Shown here: positions 1 to 11,655 of the stretch, piece after piece
How positions within the stretch are numbered: position 1 is the first letter of the stretch
Layout: the number at the start of each line of letters is the position of its first letter
Source: Pseudolabrys sp.
Lineage (GTDB): Bacteria; Pseudomonadota; Alphaproteobacteria; Rhizobiales; Xanthobacteraceae
Length of the DNA stretch: 64,000 bases
Direction of reading: 5' to 3'
NCBI GenBank assembly: GCA_029980465.1
Contig: JARYIJ010000001.1
Location: 806,001 to 870,000 of the forward strand
Translations under genes and position numbers: made by a program
The notes under the pieces: model-generated
Database searches by the model: none
The model's input: only the letters and a program-made list of their open reading frames with translations
Told to the model about the DNA's origin: nothing

Positions 1-1
1 G

Positions 2-565
2 ACGGACCGCGCCGCCTTCCTCTATCCGCTCGACGACAAGACCATGGACGCGACCTACATCTTCCGTCACGATCAGCGTAATTATGCCGGCGCGCGCACC
101 CTGACGTTTTTGCGCGCGCAATATCGCGGCGGCGGGTGGATTTCGGAGAACGTGCTGCGGCAGCACCAGCCGGGCGAGCCGCTCTACTTCGACAGCGCGA
201 CGCAGATCGTCATGCCGGAATGGCACCGCGGCCGGGTCGCCTTGATCGGCGATGCTTGCGGCTGCCTGACGCTGCTCGCCGGCCAGGGCTCGCACATGGC
301 GATGGCGGGCGCCTACGTGCTGGCGCGCGAACTCAAGCGGCACAGCGATCACGCCGACGCGTTCCGCGCCTATCAGGCGTTTCTCAAGCCGCACGTCGAC
401 AAGCGCCAGCGCGACGCGGCCCGTTTCTCAGGCTATTTCGTGCCGTCGCCCGGCTCGATACGATGGCTGCGCCATCTCACGATGAGGCTCCTGTTCAGCG
501 CGGCGGGCTTGCGAACGCTGATGGGCTTTGTCGGCTCGCGGAGCGTCCTGACCGGCCACTACTGA
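2..565 (+). CDS. FAD-dependent monooxygenase/oxidoreductase, C-terminal part (5' truncated by window edge)
   Basis: The reading frame is open from base 2, so the gene begins before the window; about 187 residues remain and it stops with TGA. The segment RVALIGDACGCLTLLAGQG followed by SHMAMAGAYVLARELKRH is the second FAD-contacting GD motif and following helix of the PHBH/UbiH-type flavin monooxygenase family. The N-terminal Rossmann GxGxxG motif lies outside the window, so the substrate cannot be judged. The next gene is convergent, with only 9 bases between the two stops. Confidence 0.8.
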   Translation, partial: TDRAAFLYPLDDKTMDATYIFRHDQRNYAGARTLTFLRAQYRGGGWISENVLRQHQPGEPLYFDSATQIVMPEWHRGRVALIGDACGCLTLLAGQGSHMAMAGAYVLARELKRHSDHADAFRAYQAFLKPHVDKRQRDAARFSGYFVPSPGSIRWLRHLTMRLLFSAAGLRTLMGFVGSRSVLTGHY

Positions 566-574
566 CCGGCGAAT

Positions 575-1822
575 TTACTCGTCGAAATCGCCGTCGGCGC
601 CGGCGACGGCGGCTTTCTGCGCCATCTGCCTGATCGAGCCGGTGATCAGCCGGTCGCCACGATGCGCGTACTTCGACTTCTGCGCCTGCCGAGCGGCGGC
701 TACTTCGCCGGGAATGGCGGTCGGCCGGCACGGACGCCTGCCGCTGGCGCGCCGCATCAGGTCAACGTGAATGTGATTGTAGTGGTAGATGTTGTAACCC
801 GGCGCCAGCACCGTCGTGAACGTGTCGCAGGCCGCGCCCTGCACGTCATGCAGAAAGCCGGACTCGTCCGGCGAGCCGTTCCAGCCGTCCTTGACCATGA
901 TCTTGCGGCCGTCGGCCAGAATGAAGCCGGCGATGTCGAGCGCGTTGCCGAAGGCGTGTTCGGAGATATGCGCGGTGCTCGAGCCGACCATGCCGCGGCA
1001 CGAATAGGACGAGATCTGCTTGATCTCGACGACCGGCTGGTGGAACCACTTCATCGCGGCGGGCTGCACGCCGTCTGCGACCCATTTGTCGAGCGCCGAG
1101 ACAATCGGACACGCCAGCGTCGCCGGCGGCGATAAAGCCGCTGTCACCGACCCCGCCGTCATCGGGCGCGCCGGACCAAGTTTCGGCAACTCATCGCGCG
1201 GCGGTGCATCCGGAGGCGTGCGATAGGTCTGGCGCGGCGCGCGACCGTCCGGCAGCACGGCGTCGTCGGGAATATCGTCCGATGCATCGGGCGCAGGCCC
1301 CGCCTGGGCCGGCGCAATATTTTGCGGCGCCGGATAGCGCGGATAGTCCGGTGCATTCGGCGGCGCGTAGGCCGGACGCTGCGGAGTTACACCGAACACA
1401 TAATCGTCGATGCCGGCCCCCGGCGCAGCGGCCCGCCGCGCCGGCGCGATCTGCATCGGCGTGCCGCCATCGCTCGGCGGTGCCTGATAATAGGGACGCG
1501 AATTGATCGGCCATCGCGGCATCGACGCGCTCGGGATCGAGCCGGGCGGCCGGATGTCGTCGCTGTAGCCGACAACCGGCGATCCTTCCCCGAGCGCCGA
1601 AACCTTGAGCGGGAAATCGGCGCCGCACATGCCGGGTCCCTCGATCGGCGTGATCCGCACCGCGCCGGGATTGTTCTTGAGCGCGCCCGACTGGAGGCAC
1701 TGCACCTCGGCGTCGTGGCGCCACTCGGCGCGTTCGCCGGCAAACTGGAACATGCGGCCGCAGCCGGCCAAGGCCGCCAGACCGGCCAATCCGATCAGGG
1801 ACAAACGCGCACGCCACCGCAT
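575..1822 (-). CDS. Extensin-like C-terminal domain lipoprotein
   Basis: The 415-residue protein starts with a lipoprotein signal peptide (hydrophobic residues 8-20, lipobox LAG-Cys21), so it should be anchored in the periplasm. Residues about 85-235 are Pro/Ala-rich and low complexity. The C-terminal third (about 236-362) is the extensin-like domain. It shows His289-x-x-Gly-x-Ala-x-Asp296 and His350-Ile-His352, the same arrangement of metal ligands as in M15/VanY-type D,D-peptidases. A zinc-dependent cell-wall peptidase role is therefore plausible but inferred. Four or more cysteines in the domain may form disulfides. It is convergent with the truncated monooxygenase. Confidence 0.85.
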   Translation of the reverse strand: MRWRARLSLIGLAGLAALAGCGRMFQFAGERAEWRHDAEVQCLQSGALKNNPGAVRITPIEGPGMCGADFPLKVSALGEGSPVVGYSDDIRPPGSIPSASMPRWPINSRPYYQAPPSDGGTPMQIAPARRAAAPGAGIDDYVFGVTPQRPAYAPPNAPDYPRYPAPQNIAPAQAGPAPDASDDIPDDAVLPDGRAPRQTYRTPPDAPPRDELPKLGPARPMTAGSVTAALSPPATLACPIVSALDKWVADGVQPAAMKWFHQPVVEIKQISSYSCRGMVGSSTAHISEHAFGNALDIAGFILADGRKIMVKDGWNGSPDESGFLHDVQGAACDTFTTVLAPGYNIYHYNHIHVDLMRRASGRRPCRPTAIPGEVAAARQAQKSKYAHRGDRLITGSIRQMAQKAAVAGADGDFDE

Positions 1823-1939
1823 TCGGCGAAAATGCGAGGGCTGTCTTTAACGGTGTCTCAACCCTGCCGGCCGACCCGCGGTTATGGCTAAGGAATGGTT
1901 ACACTGGTTACACTGTTCCGCGGCAACTCTGGCATGGCG

Positions 1940-5674
<3,735 letters not shown>

Positions 5675-5677
5675 GAC

Positions 5678-6625
5678 TTATGCTTGTGGTTGGATTTCCC
5701 ACTCGGTGTGGGTCATCGAGGTGTTGACCGGCACGGGCCGCAGGCCGAGCAGGTGACAGATCGCGTAGACGAGGTCGGCGCGATTCATCGTGTAGAAGTG
5801 GAAGTCGGTGACGCCACGGTCGAGCAGGTCGATCACCTGCTCCGACGCCACCGCCGCCGCAATCAGCTTGCGCGTCGCTGGATCGTCGTCGAGACCTTCG
5901 AAGCGCTCGGCGAGCCATAGCGGCACCGAGGCGCCGCAGCGCTCGGCGAACACCGTCATCGACTTGAAATTCTGCACGGGAATGAGGCCCGGCACGATCG
6001 GGATATGGATGCCCCGCGCCCGCACGCGCTCGAGATAGCGGAAATAGAAATCGTTCTCGAAGAAAAACTGGGTGATGGCCCGTGTCGCGCCGGCGTCGAC
6101 CTTGGCCTTGAGCATGTCGATGTCGGCTTCCATGGTCGGGCTGTCCGGATGCTTTTCCGGATAAGCCGACACTGATACCTCGATGTCCGGAAAGGCGCGC
6201 TTGATGCCGCCGACCAGATCAGCGGCATTCTTGTAGCCCTGCGGATGCGGCACATAACGCGCGCCGACGCCGCCGGACGGGTCGCCGCGCAGCGCCACGA
6301 TGTGACGCACGCCCGCCTTGTGGTAGTCGCGCACGATGCCGTCGACGTCGTCGCGGGTCGCGGCGACGCAGGTCAGGTGCGCCGCCGGCGTCAGCGTCGA
6401 TTCGGTCAGGATGCGCTTGACGGTGTTATGGGTGCGCTCGCGCGTCGTGCCGCCGGCGCCATAGGTTACCGAGACGAAATTCGGCGCGAGCGGCGCGAGG
6501 CGCTCGATCGAATTCCACAGCGTCTTCTCCATCTCCGGCGTCGCCGGCGGGAAGAACTCGAACGACACTCTCGTCTTGCGGCCGCTGTAATTGGCAAACC
6601 GGCTCGCACGCAGCGCTGACGTCAT
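5678..6625 (-). CDS. metF: Methylenetetrahydrofolate reductase
   Basis: This FAD-dependent (beta-alpha)8 barrel enzyme of about 315 residues reduces methylene-THF to methyl-THF, the substrate of the MetH encoded next to it. The sequence VSFEFFPP near the N-terminus, TYGAGGTTRERT, and GDPSGG are characteristic of the family. A longer frame reaches 6766, but I chose the ATG at 6625 because it overlaps the stop of the preceding gene in a TGATG junction and gives the usual family length; the extra 47 residues are out-of-frame sequence from the upstream gene. Translational coupling with both neighbours is likely. Confidence 0.95.
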   Translation of the reverse strand: MTSALRASRFANYSGRKTRVSFEFFPPATPEMEKTLWNSIERLAPLAPNFVSVTYGAGGTTRERTHNTVKRILTESTLTPAAHLTCVAATRDDVDGIVRDYHKAGVRHIVALRGDPSGGVGARYVPHPQGYKNAADLVGGIKRAFPDIEVSVSAYPEKHPDSPTMEADIDMLKAKVDAGATRAITQFFFENDFYFRYLERVRARGIHIPIVPGLIPVQNFKSMTVFAERCGASVPLWLAERFEGLDDDPATRKLIAAAVASEQVIDLLDRGVTDFHFYTMNRADLVYAICHLLGLRPVPVNTSMTHTEWEIQPQA

Positions 6626-7623
6626 CACGCAACCTCGCGATTGGAGTTGGCGGCGACCAGCGCGCGCGGATCGCGCGCCAGCCACAGCGAGACCGCGATC
6701 TTGCCGTCGCGGCCGGGGGGCAAATTCTTGTGCAGCACCGGCTCGAGGCCGGCGGCGGTCATCCATTGCGTCACCATCTCGGGCGCGAAGCCGAGGCGGC
6801 GGTGCGCGTGTTGTTCGCGCAGGAATTCGAGTTCATGCGGCGCGAAGTCGACGACCAGCAGCGAGCCGCCCGGCTTCAGCACGCGCGCGGCTTCCCTGAT
6901 GGCGCGGCCGCCGTCGTCGAGGAAGTGCAGCACCTGATGGATGATGACGGCGTCGAACGCATGGTCGGGCAGCGGCAGGTCGTAGATGTCGCCCTGCCGC
7001 ACGCTGCAATTCTTCAGGCCGGCGCGCTCCAGCCGGTCGCGCGCCAGTAGCAGCATGTCGAGCGACAGGTCGAGGCCGAGGCCGCGCTCGATCCGCGGAC
7101 CGAACAGTTCGAGCATGCGGCCGGTGCCGGTGCCGAGATCGAGCAGCGAGCGGAACGTATGGCCAGCCAGAGCGACCTGGATGGCGTCTTCGACCGCGGC
7201 ATCGGCGACGTGAAGCTTGCGGATGCGGTCCCACTCGGCGGCATGTTCGCGGAAATATTTCTGCGCGGCGGCCGCGCGCCCGGCGCGCACCGACGCGAGC
7301 CGCTCGCGGTCGCGCGCGATGACGCGGTCGTTGGTCTTGAGTTGCGCCAGCAGCGCGTGCGCCAGTTCGGCGCCGCCGCCGCCCTCGGCGAGACGGAAGA
7401 ACGCCCAGGTGCCCTCGCGGAAGCGCTGCACCAAGCCGGCCTCGGCCAGCAGCTTGAGATGACGCGAGATGCGCGGCTGCGACTGGTTGAGGATGTCGGT
7501 GAGGTCGGACACGGTAAGCTCCGCTTCCGCCACCAGCGCCAGAATGCGCAAGCGCGTGTCCTCGCCGGCTGCCTTGAGCGCCGCGTTGAGTTGATCGAAG
7601 CTGAGCCTGGTCGGATCTGCCAT
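6625..7623 (-). CDS. sahR: ArsR-family HTH/SAM-methyltransferase fusion regulator, SahR type
   Basis: The 332-residue protein joins an ArsR winged-helix domain (about 12-95; recognition region SQPRISRHLKLLAEAGLV) to a class I methyltransferase domain (about 125-300; motif I LDLGTGTGRML at 161-171). This fusion directly ahead of metF-metH matches the SahR family, known repressors of methionine-cycle genes that sense S-adenosylhomocysteine. The sequence itself shows only the architecture and context; effector and methyltransferase activity are inferred. It is the first gene of the operon, with a perfect palindrome 35 bases upstream, which suggests autoregulation. Its stop overlaps the metF start. 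Confidence 0.85.
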   Translation of the reverse strand: MADPTRLSFDQLNAALKAAGEDTRLRILALVAEAELTVSDLTDILNQSQPRISRHLKLLAEAGLVQRFREGTWAFFRLAEGGGGAELAHALLAQLKTNDRVIARDRERLASVRAGRAAAAQKYFREHAAEWDRIRKLHVADAAVEDAIQVALAGHTFRSLLDLGTGTGRMLELFGPRIERGLGLDLSLDMLLLARDRLERAGLKNCSVRQGDIYDLPLPDHAFDAVIIHQVLHFLDDGGRAIREAARVLKPGGSLLVVDFAPHELEFLREQHAHRRLGFAPEMVTQWMTAAGLEPVLHKNLPPGRDGKIAVSLWLARDPRALVAANSNREVA

Positions 7624-7657
7624 CGGCAGTACTCACGGTGGGGCGTGATCCCACTAT

Positions 7658-7673
7658 ATAAAGATATCTTTAT
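7658..7673. promoter_or_regulatory. Perfect 16-bp palindrome, probable ArsR/SahR operator
   Basis: ATAAAGATATCTTTAT is a perfect dyad in an AT-rich patch of otherwise GC-rich DNA. It lies 35 bases upstream of the ArsR-type regulator start codon and in the short gap before the divergent trmO gene. Its AT-rich dyad form resembles operators of ArsR-family regulators. It would control the regulator-metF-metH operon, and possibly trmO. Confidence 0.8.
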
Positions 7674-7832
7674 CTCTCTATATCCGATCCAGGCGAGGAT
7701 TACCAGTCAGGCCAGATTGGAATGTGGGCTTTGACCCGATCAGGTCCGCATTCAACCTATGCGATAAGCATGCCGGTTTGCGACCTTCTGTTATCCGTTG
7801 GCGCTGGCCGCCGCCTCGCCTAGCGTGCCGCC

Positions 7833-8357
7833 ATGACCGATAACTCACGAACCGCCGATTTCGGCGTCTGGCCCGGCGAAATCACGGTGGATTTGCCGGA
7901 CCACGCCGATGCCTCGCTCTACTTCATCGGCCGCATCCGCACGCCCTGGACGCGGCGCCAGGATTGCCCACGCAACTCGCGCGGCTCCGACGCAGTCTGC
8001 ACGCTCGAGATCGATCCGCGCTGGGCGCCGGGGCTCAAGGATGTCGAAACCTGCTCCCACCTGATCGTGCTGTACTGGATGGACCGGTCGGACCGCCATC
8101 TCGTGCAGCAGAAGCCGCGTCATTCAACCGAACCGCGCGGCACCTTCGCGCTGCGGTCGCCGGCCCGGCCCAATCCGATCGCGTTGAGCGTCGTCAGGCT
8201 TCTCAAGATCGAAGGAAACAAGGCGTCCGTAGTCGGGCTTGATTGCCTCGACGGTACGCCGCTGCTCGACATCAAACCGTACTTTGCGTCGACCGACAGC
8301 GTGCCGGATGCGGTGGTCGGATGGCGCGTCGCTCAGGACGCAAAAACCCCAACGTAA
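7833..8357 (+). CDS. trmO: tRNA (N6-threonylcarbamoyladenosine37-N6)-methyltransferase TrmO family
   Basis: The 174-residue protein belongs to the TsaA/TrmO (UPF0066) family, SAM-dependent enzymes that methylate t6A37 of certain tRNAs. Family hallmarks present are IGRIRTPW near residue 30, SPARPNPIALSVVRL (about 109-123) and LDCLDGTPLLDIKPY (about 138-152). The N-terminal 30 residues are a short extension. It is transcribed divergently from the methionine operon regulator. No strong Shine-Dalgarno sequence is visible before the ATG. The exact tRNA substrate is inferred from the family. Confidence 0.88.
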   Translation: MTDNSRTADFGVWPGEITVDLPDHADASLYFIGRIRTPWTRRQDCPRNSRGSDAVCTLEIDPRWAPGLKDVETCSHLIVLYWMDRSDRHLVQQKPRHSTEPRGTFALRSPARPNPIALSVVRLLKIEGNKASVVGLDCLDGTPLLDIKPYFASTDSVPDAVVGWRVAQDAKTPT

Positions 8358-8489
8358 CGCGTGGAACCGCTTCCGGTTCCTCGCGCACAAAGAAATTTCT
8401 TGACGGCTCGCATAGTGGTGATCGGAACCGATGAACCTCCTCGGCCATTGCCTCGACGAAGGACTCGAGACGATCAGAGGGAGGGTTTC

Positions 8490-9287
8490 ATGCGTAACTT
8501 CACCATCCCCGTGGCGCTTGCGCTGACAGCCGTAATCGGCCTCGGCAGCGCCCACGCACAGCAGTTTGCATTTTTGCAGCCACCGGCTGAGCAGCAACTC
8601 GCGCCGCAGGTCATGCCGCAAGCGCCGCAGGACCAATATCAGGATCAGTATCAAGATCAGGACAGCGTCGCGCCGCAGAATATGACTCCGGACGGCGCAC
8701 CCGTGATCGGCGACGAAAACGCCGAATTGCCGCCGCGGCTGCAGCGCCAGATCGTGGCCTATGCCGGCCACGAGCCGGCCGGCACGATCATCGTCGATAC
8801 GCCGCACACTTATCTCTACTACGTGCTCGGCGACGGCCATGCGATCCGCTACGGCATCGGCGTGGGGCGCGAAGGCTTCACCTGGTCGGGCGTGCGGAGC
8901 ATCGCGCGCAAGGCCGAGTGGCCGGACTGGTATCCGCCGCAGTCGATGATCGCGCGGCAACCTTATCTGCCGCGCATGACCGCCGGCGGCCCCGGCAATC
9001 CGCTCGGCGCCCGTGCGCTCTATATCGGCGGCACCGAATACCGCATTCACGGCACCAACGATCCATCCTCGATCGGCAAGTTCATGTCGTCGGGCTGCAT
9101 CCGCCTGACCAACGACAACATCATCGACCTGTACAATCGCGTTCAGATTGGCGCCAAGGTGGTCGTGCTTCCGAAAGATTCGACCGTGCAGATCGAACCG
9201 CCGCACGCGTCGCACCGGAACGCGCGGATCGAAACCGCCGGCCCGCGCCTTGCAACCTCGGCGCAGCAACCGTCGGGTCTTTACTAA
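8490..9287 (+). CDS. L,D-transpeptidase (YkuD domain), exported
   Basis: Start ATG 8490 is preferred over an in-frame ATG at 8361 because it follows AGAGGGAGG and begins a signal peptide (MRNFTIPVALALTAVIGLGS then AHA-Q). The 265-residue precursor has a Gln/Pro-rich linker with a DQYQ repeat (residues 48-57), then a YkuD domain (about 97-229). The catalytic motif is intact: His187-Gly-Thr-Asn and Ser-Ser-Gly-Cys203-Ile-Arg. The enzyme would make 3-3 peptidoglycan cross-links or attach proteins to peptidoglycan in the periplasm, which is typical of the many YkuD paralogs in Hyphomicrobiales. Confidence 0.92.
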   Translation: MRNFTIPVALALTAVIGLGSAHAQQFAFLQPPAEQQLAPQVMPQAPQDQYQDQYQDQDSVAPQNMTPDGAPVIGDENAELPPRLQRQIVAYAGHEPAGTIIVDTPHTYLYYVLGDGHAIRYGIGVGREGFTWSGVRSIARKAEWPDWYPPQSMIARQPYLPRMTAGGPGNPLGARALYIGGTEYRIHGTNDPSSIGKFMSSGCIRLTNDNIIDLYNRVQIGAKVVVLPKDSTVQIEPPHASHRNARIETAGPRLATSAQQPSGLY

Positions 9288-9317
9288 ACCATTCGTCAAA
9301 ATCGAACGGCGCGCCAA

Positions 9318-9350
9318 AAAGGTCGGTTCCATGCCATGGAGCCGGCCTTT
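9318..9350 (+). terminator. Terminator-like hairpin after the L,D-transpeptidase gene
   Basis: A 13-bp stem (9318-9330 with 9338-9350, two G-U pairs) with a 7-base loop lies 30 bases past the stop. The T-run is part of the stem rather than a free tail, so termination efficiency is uncertain. Confidence 0.5.
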
Positions 9351-9514
9351 CGCCTTGCAACACGTCTCGCAATGTTGTGACGATGCGCCCGACGCACGGG
9401 CGCGTTATACTGTGTATGTTGGTGGTCGCGACTCGCCGGAGTCCGCAGACCAGCCTCGCAGAGACTGGCCTCCACCGGTCGCGGCCTCGAACCTGAAGAC
9501 AGGGAGGTTCGCTT

Positions 9515-10387
9515 ATGGCTCAGTCGCACATTCTCGTCGGCGCCGCCGCCGCGCCGCAACCCGTCATCCGCACCATCGGCACCGGCGATCTCAAGGCCGC
9601 GCTGCGCGACGGCTGGCAGGACTTCGCCGCCATGCCCAGCCACGCGATCTTCCTGGCGATCATCTATCCGATCGTCGGCATCGTCCTGCTTCAACTCACC
9701 TTTGGCTACGCGATTCTGCCGTTCCTGTTTCCGCTTGCCGCAGGCTTTGCGCTGATCGGCCCGATCGCTGCGCTCGGCCTTTATGAGTTGAGCCGCCGAC
9801 GGGAAGCCGGACTCGATACGTCCGCCGGTCACGCGCTCGACGTGCTCCACTCGCCCTCGATCGGCGCCATCGCCGCTCTCGGCTGCCTGCTGGTCGCGAT
9901 CTTCGTCGCCTGGCTCGCTTTGGCGCATGCGATCTACATCGCCAATTTCGGCTACGCGATGCCCGCGTCGTTCGACGCCTTCGTCTCGGATCTGCTGACG
10001 ACGAACGCCGGCTGGACGCTGATCGTGGTCGGCAACATCGTCGGCTTCGTGTTCGCCGTCGTCGCGCTTACGCTCAGCGTGGTGTCGTTCCCGCTGCTGC
10101 TGGACCGCGAGGTCGGCGCCGCCACGGCGCTGACGACGTCGTTGCGGCTCGTCGCGAAGAATCCGCGCACCATGGCGCTGTGGGGCCTGATTGTCGCGGT
10201 GCTGCTGCTGATCGGGTCGATTCCAGCGTTCCTCGGTCTGGCCGTTGTCATTCCCGTGCTCGGCCATACCACCTGGCATCTCTATCGCCGCGCCATCGAT
10301 GCGGGCGACAGCCCAAAGGCGGAGTTCCGCGAGCCGCGGCGCGAGAAACGCTACGCCGCCGATTTCCCCGCTTCGCTATTCAAGTAA
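9515..10387 (+). CDS. DUF2189 domain integral membrane protein
   Basis: The 290-residue protein begins with a short soluble segment (VIRTIGTGDLKAALRDGW) and then about six hydrophobic helices, with the charged loop LYELSRRREAGLD between the second and third. This is the typical layout of DUF2189 proteins, which are of unknown function and sometimes annotated as cytochrome c oxidase subunit I-like by weak similarity. It starts after AGGGAGG. No redox ligands stand out, so I make no functional call. Confidence 0.8.
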   Translation: MAQSHILVGAAAAPQPVIRTIGTGDLKAALRDGWQDFAAMPSHAIFLAIIYPIVGIVLLQLTFGYAILPFLFPLAAGFALIGPIAALGLYELSRRREAGLDTSAGHALDVLHSPSIGAIAALGCLLVAIFVAWLALAHAIYIANFGYAMPASFDAFVSDLLTTNAGWTLIVVGNIVGFVFAVVALTLSVVSFPLLLDREVGAATALTTSLRLVAKNPRTMALWGLIVAVLLLIGSIPAFLGLAVVIPVLGHTTWHLYRRAIDAGDSPKAEFREPRREKRYAADFPASLFK

Positions 10388-10661
10388 GCCTTGCTGACTT
10401 GACGCTCATCGGGATTGGCAGAAATTGAGCGTCGTGAAATCCACGTGTGGGAGGTCTGCATGACGCCACCGGAGCAGAAAGCCGCATAACGCCGCGGATA
10501 GTTCGGACCGCGACGGAGCGGCACAACACACGAGCAAGAGCGCCTGCAGCGGAGTCCCCCGCGGGTCACAGTCAGTCAGGCAAGGCCCCACCTCACCCGC
10601 TCCACGGCGCTCTTTATTTTTGCCTGCGCCCGCGCTTAAGCTTCCCGCCTCACGCGGGAGC
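10388..10661 (+). ncRNA. Structured intergenic region; possible small RNA or leader with 9-codon ORF
   Basis: This 274-base gap contains several strong secondary-structure signals. A stem-loop at 10401-10433 (GACGCTCA/TGAGCGTC) follows the upstream stop. CCACGTGTGG at 10441-10450 is a small dyad. A very short ORF, MTPPEQKAA (10460-10489), has a good GGGAGG ribosome-binding site. A long hairpin at 10536-10614 is closed by AAGAGCGCC/GGCGCTCTT with an inner AGCGG/CCGCT stem and is followed by TATTTTT. The 3' end looks like an intrinsic terminator of a small RNA or a leader for the downstream gene. It matches no RNA family that I recognise. Confidence 0.4.
10536..10620 (+). terminator. Long hairpin with T-rich tail
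   Basis: A perfect 9-bp closing stem (10536-10544 with 10606-10614) is followed directly by TATTTTT. The inner part can form a second helix. It could end transcripts from the DUF2189 gene or from a small RNA within the gap. Confidence 0.5.
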
Positions 10662-11594
10662 ATGACGATGAAAATTGCGGTGATGGCGGCGGGCGCGGTC
10701 GGCGGCTATTTCGGAGCCCGGCTCGCGGCCGATGGGCACGATGTCTTCTTTATCGCGCGCGGCGCCCACCGCGACGCCATCCGCCGCAACGGCCTCAAGA
10801 TCGAAAGCGTGCACGGCGACCTGCTGGTGCCGAAGCCGAACGTCACCGACGACCCGAACACCGTCGGCCCGGTCGATGTCGTGCTGTTCGCAGTCAAGCT
10901 GTGGGACACCGAGACGGCGGCCGCGCTGACGAAGCCGATGGCCGGGCCGCAGACGCGCATCATCACGGTGCAGAACGGCATCGATAGCGTCGGACGCCTG
11001 GCGCCGATCCTCGGCGCGGATCGCGTCGTCGGCGGTGTCGCCTATATCGCGACGACCATCGCGGCGCCCGGCGTCATCAGGCACACCAGCCAGTTCGCCA
11101 CCCTGCATTACGGTCACGCCGACAAGCGCGCGGACGCGGTGCTCGACGCCTTCACCGCCGCCGGCAAGAAGGCGAAGTGCGACGTCGATATCTCGAAAGA
11201 CATCAATGTCGAGCTCTGGCAGAAATTCGTGTTCCTCACCGCGCTGGCCGGCGCCACCGCGTCGCGCCGCGCGGCAATCGGCCCGATCGTGGCGACCGGG
11301 GATGGCCGCGCGTTCTTCCGCGCGCTCATGGACGAGGCGCGCGCCGTCGGCAAGGCCTCCGGCGTCGATGTCGGCGACGCATTCGTCGAGCAGCGCATGG
11401 ACTTCGTGCTCAACAAGGTCGAGCCCGGCATGAAAGCCTCCATGGCGCACGATCTCGAAAAAGGCTACCGGCTCGAGCTCGACTGGCTCAACGGCAAGGT
11501 CGCCGAGCTCGGCGACAAATACGGCATCGATACCCCGGCAAGCGACGACGTCGTCGCCAAGCTCAGGGATTTCCGTCTCGGCAAGGCCGCCTGA
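10662..11594 (+). CDS. panE: 2-dehydropantoate 2-reductase (ketopantoate reductase family)
   Basis: The 310-residue protein has the ApbA/PanE fold: an N-terminal Rossmann domain (MKIAVMAAGAVGGYFGARLA) and a C-terminal helical domain from about residue 175. Family elements include VLFAVKLWDTE and VQNGID. The first glycine of the GxGxxG motif is Ala here (AAGAVGG), which is seen in some paralogs. NADPH-dependent reduction of ketopantoate for CoA synthesis is the family reaction, but several PanE-like paralogs act on other 2-oxo acids. Start ATG 10662 follows GCGGGAG; ATG 10668 is an alternative. Confidence 0.82.
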   Translation: MTMKIAVMAAGAVGGYFGARLAADGHDVFFIARGAHRDAIRRNGLKIESVHGDLLVPKPNVTDDPNTVGPVDVVLFAVKLWDTETAAALTKPMAGPQTRIITVQNGIDSVGRLAPILGADRVVGGVAYIATTIAAPGVIRHTSQFATLHYGHADKRADAVLDAFTAAGKKAKCDVDISKDINVELWQKFVFLTALAGATASRRAAIGPIVATGDGRAFFRALMDEARAVGKASGVDVGDAFVEQRMDFVLNKVEPGMKASMAHDLEKGYRLELDWLNGKVAELGDKYGIDTPASDDVVAKLRDFRLGKAA

Positions 11595-11655
11595 CGGCGG
11601 CGCGGCCGTTCGAGTGGTAAACAAGGGTTAACGCCGCGGCCTTACGCTGCCGCGG

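Noticed and set aside
6625-6766. Longer metF start at 6766
   Set aside because: The extra 47 residues are an out-of-frame reading of the regulator gene; the TGATG junction at 6625 gives normal length.
5675-7832. Cobalamin or SAM riboswitch controlling metH/metF
   Set aside because: There is no room between metF and metH (3 bases), and no B12-box or SAM aptamer was seen before the regulator gene; the palindromic operator explains control better.
9375-9411. Sigma-70 promoter TTGTGA...TATACT upstream of the DUF2189 gene
   Set aside because: The spacing is 25 bases, too long for a sigma-70 promoter; only the TATACT hexamer is suggestive.
10388-10661. Identification of the structured gap as tmRNA, 6S RNA, RNase P RNA or SRP RNA
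   Set aside because: The conserved cores of these RNAs (tRNA-like ends, SRP GNRA/GGAA domain, RNase P P4, 6S bubble) are not visible; the 9-codon ORF alone does not make a tmRNA tag.
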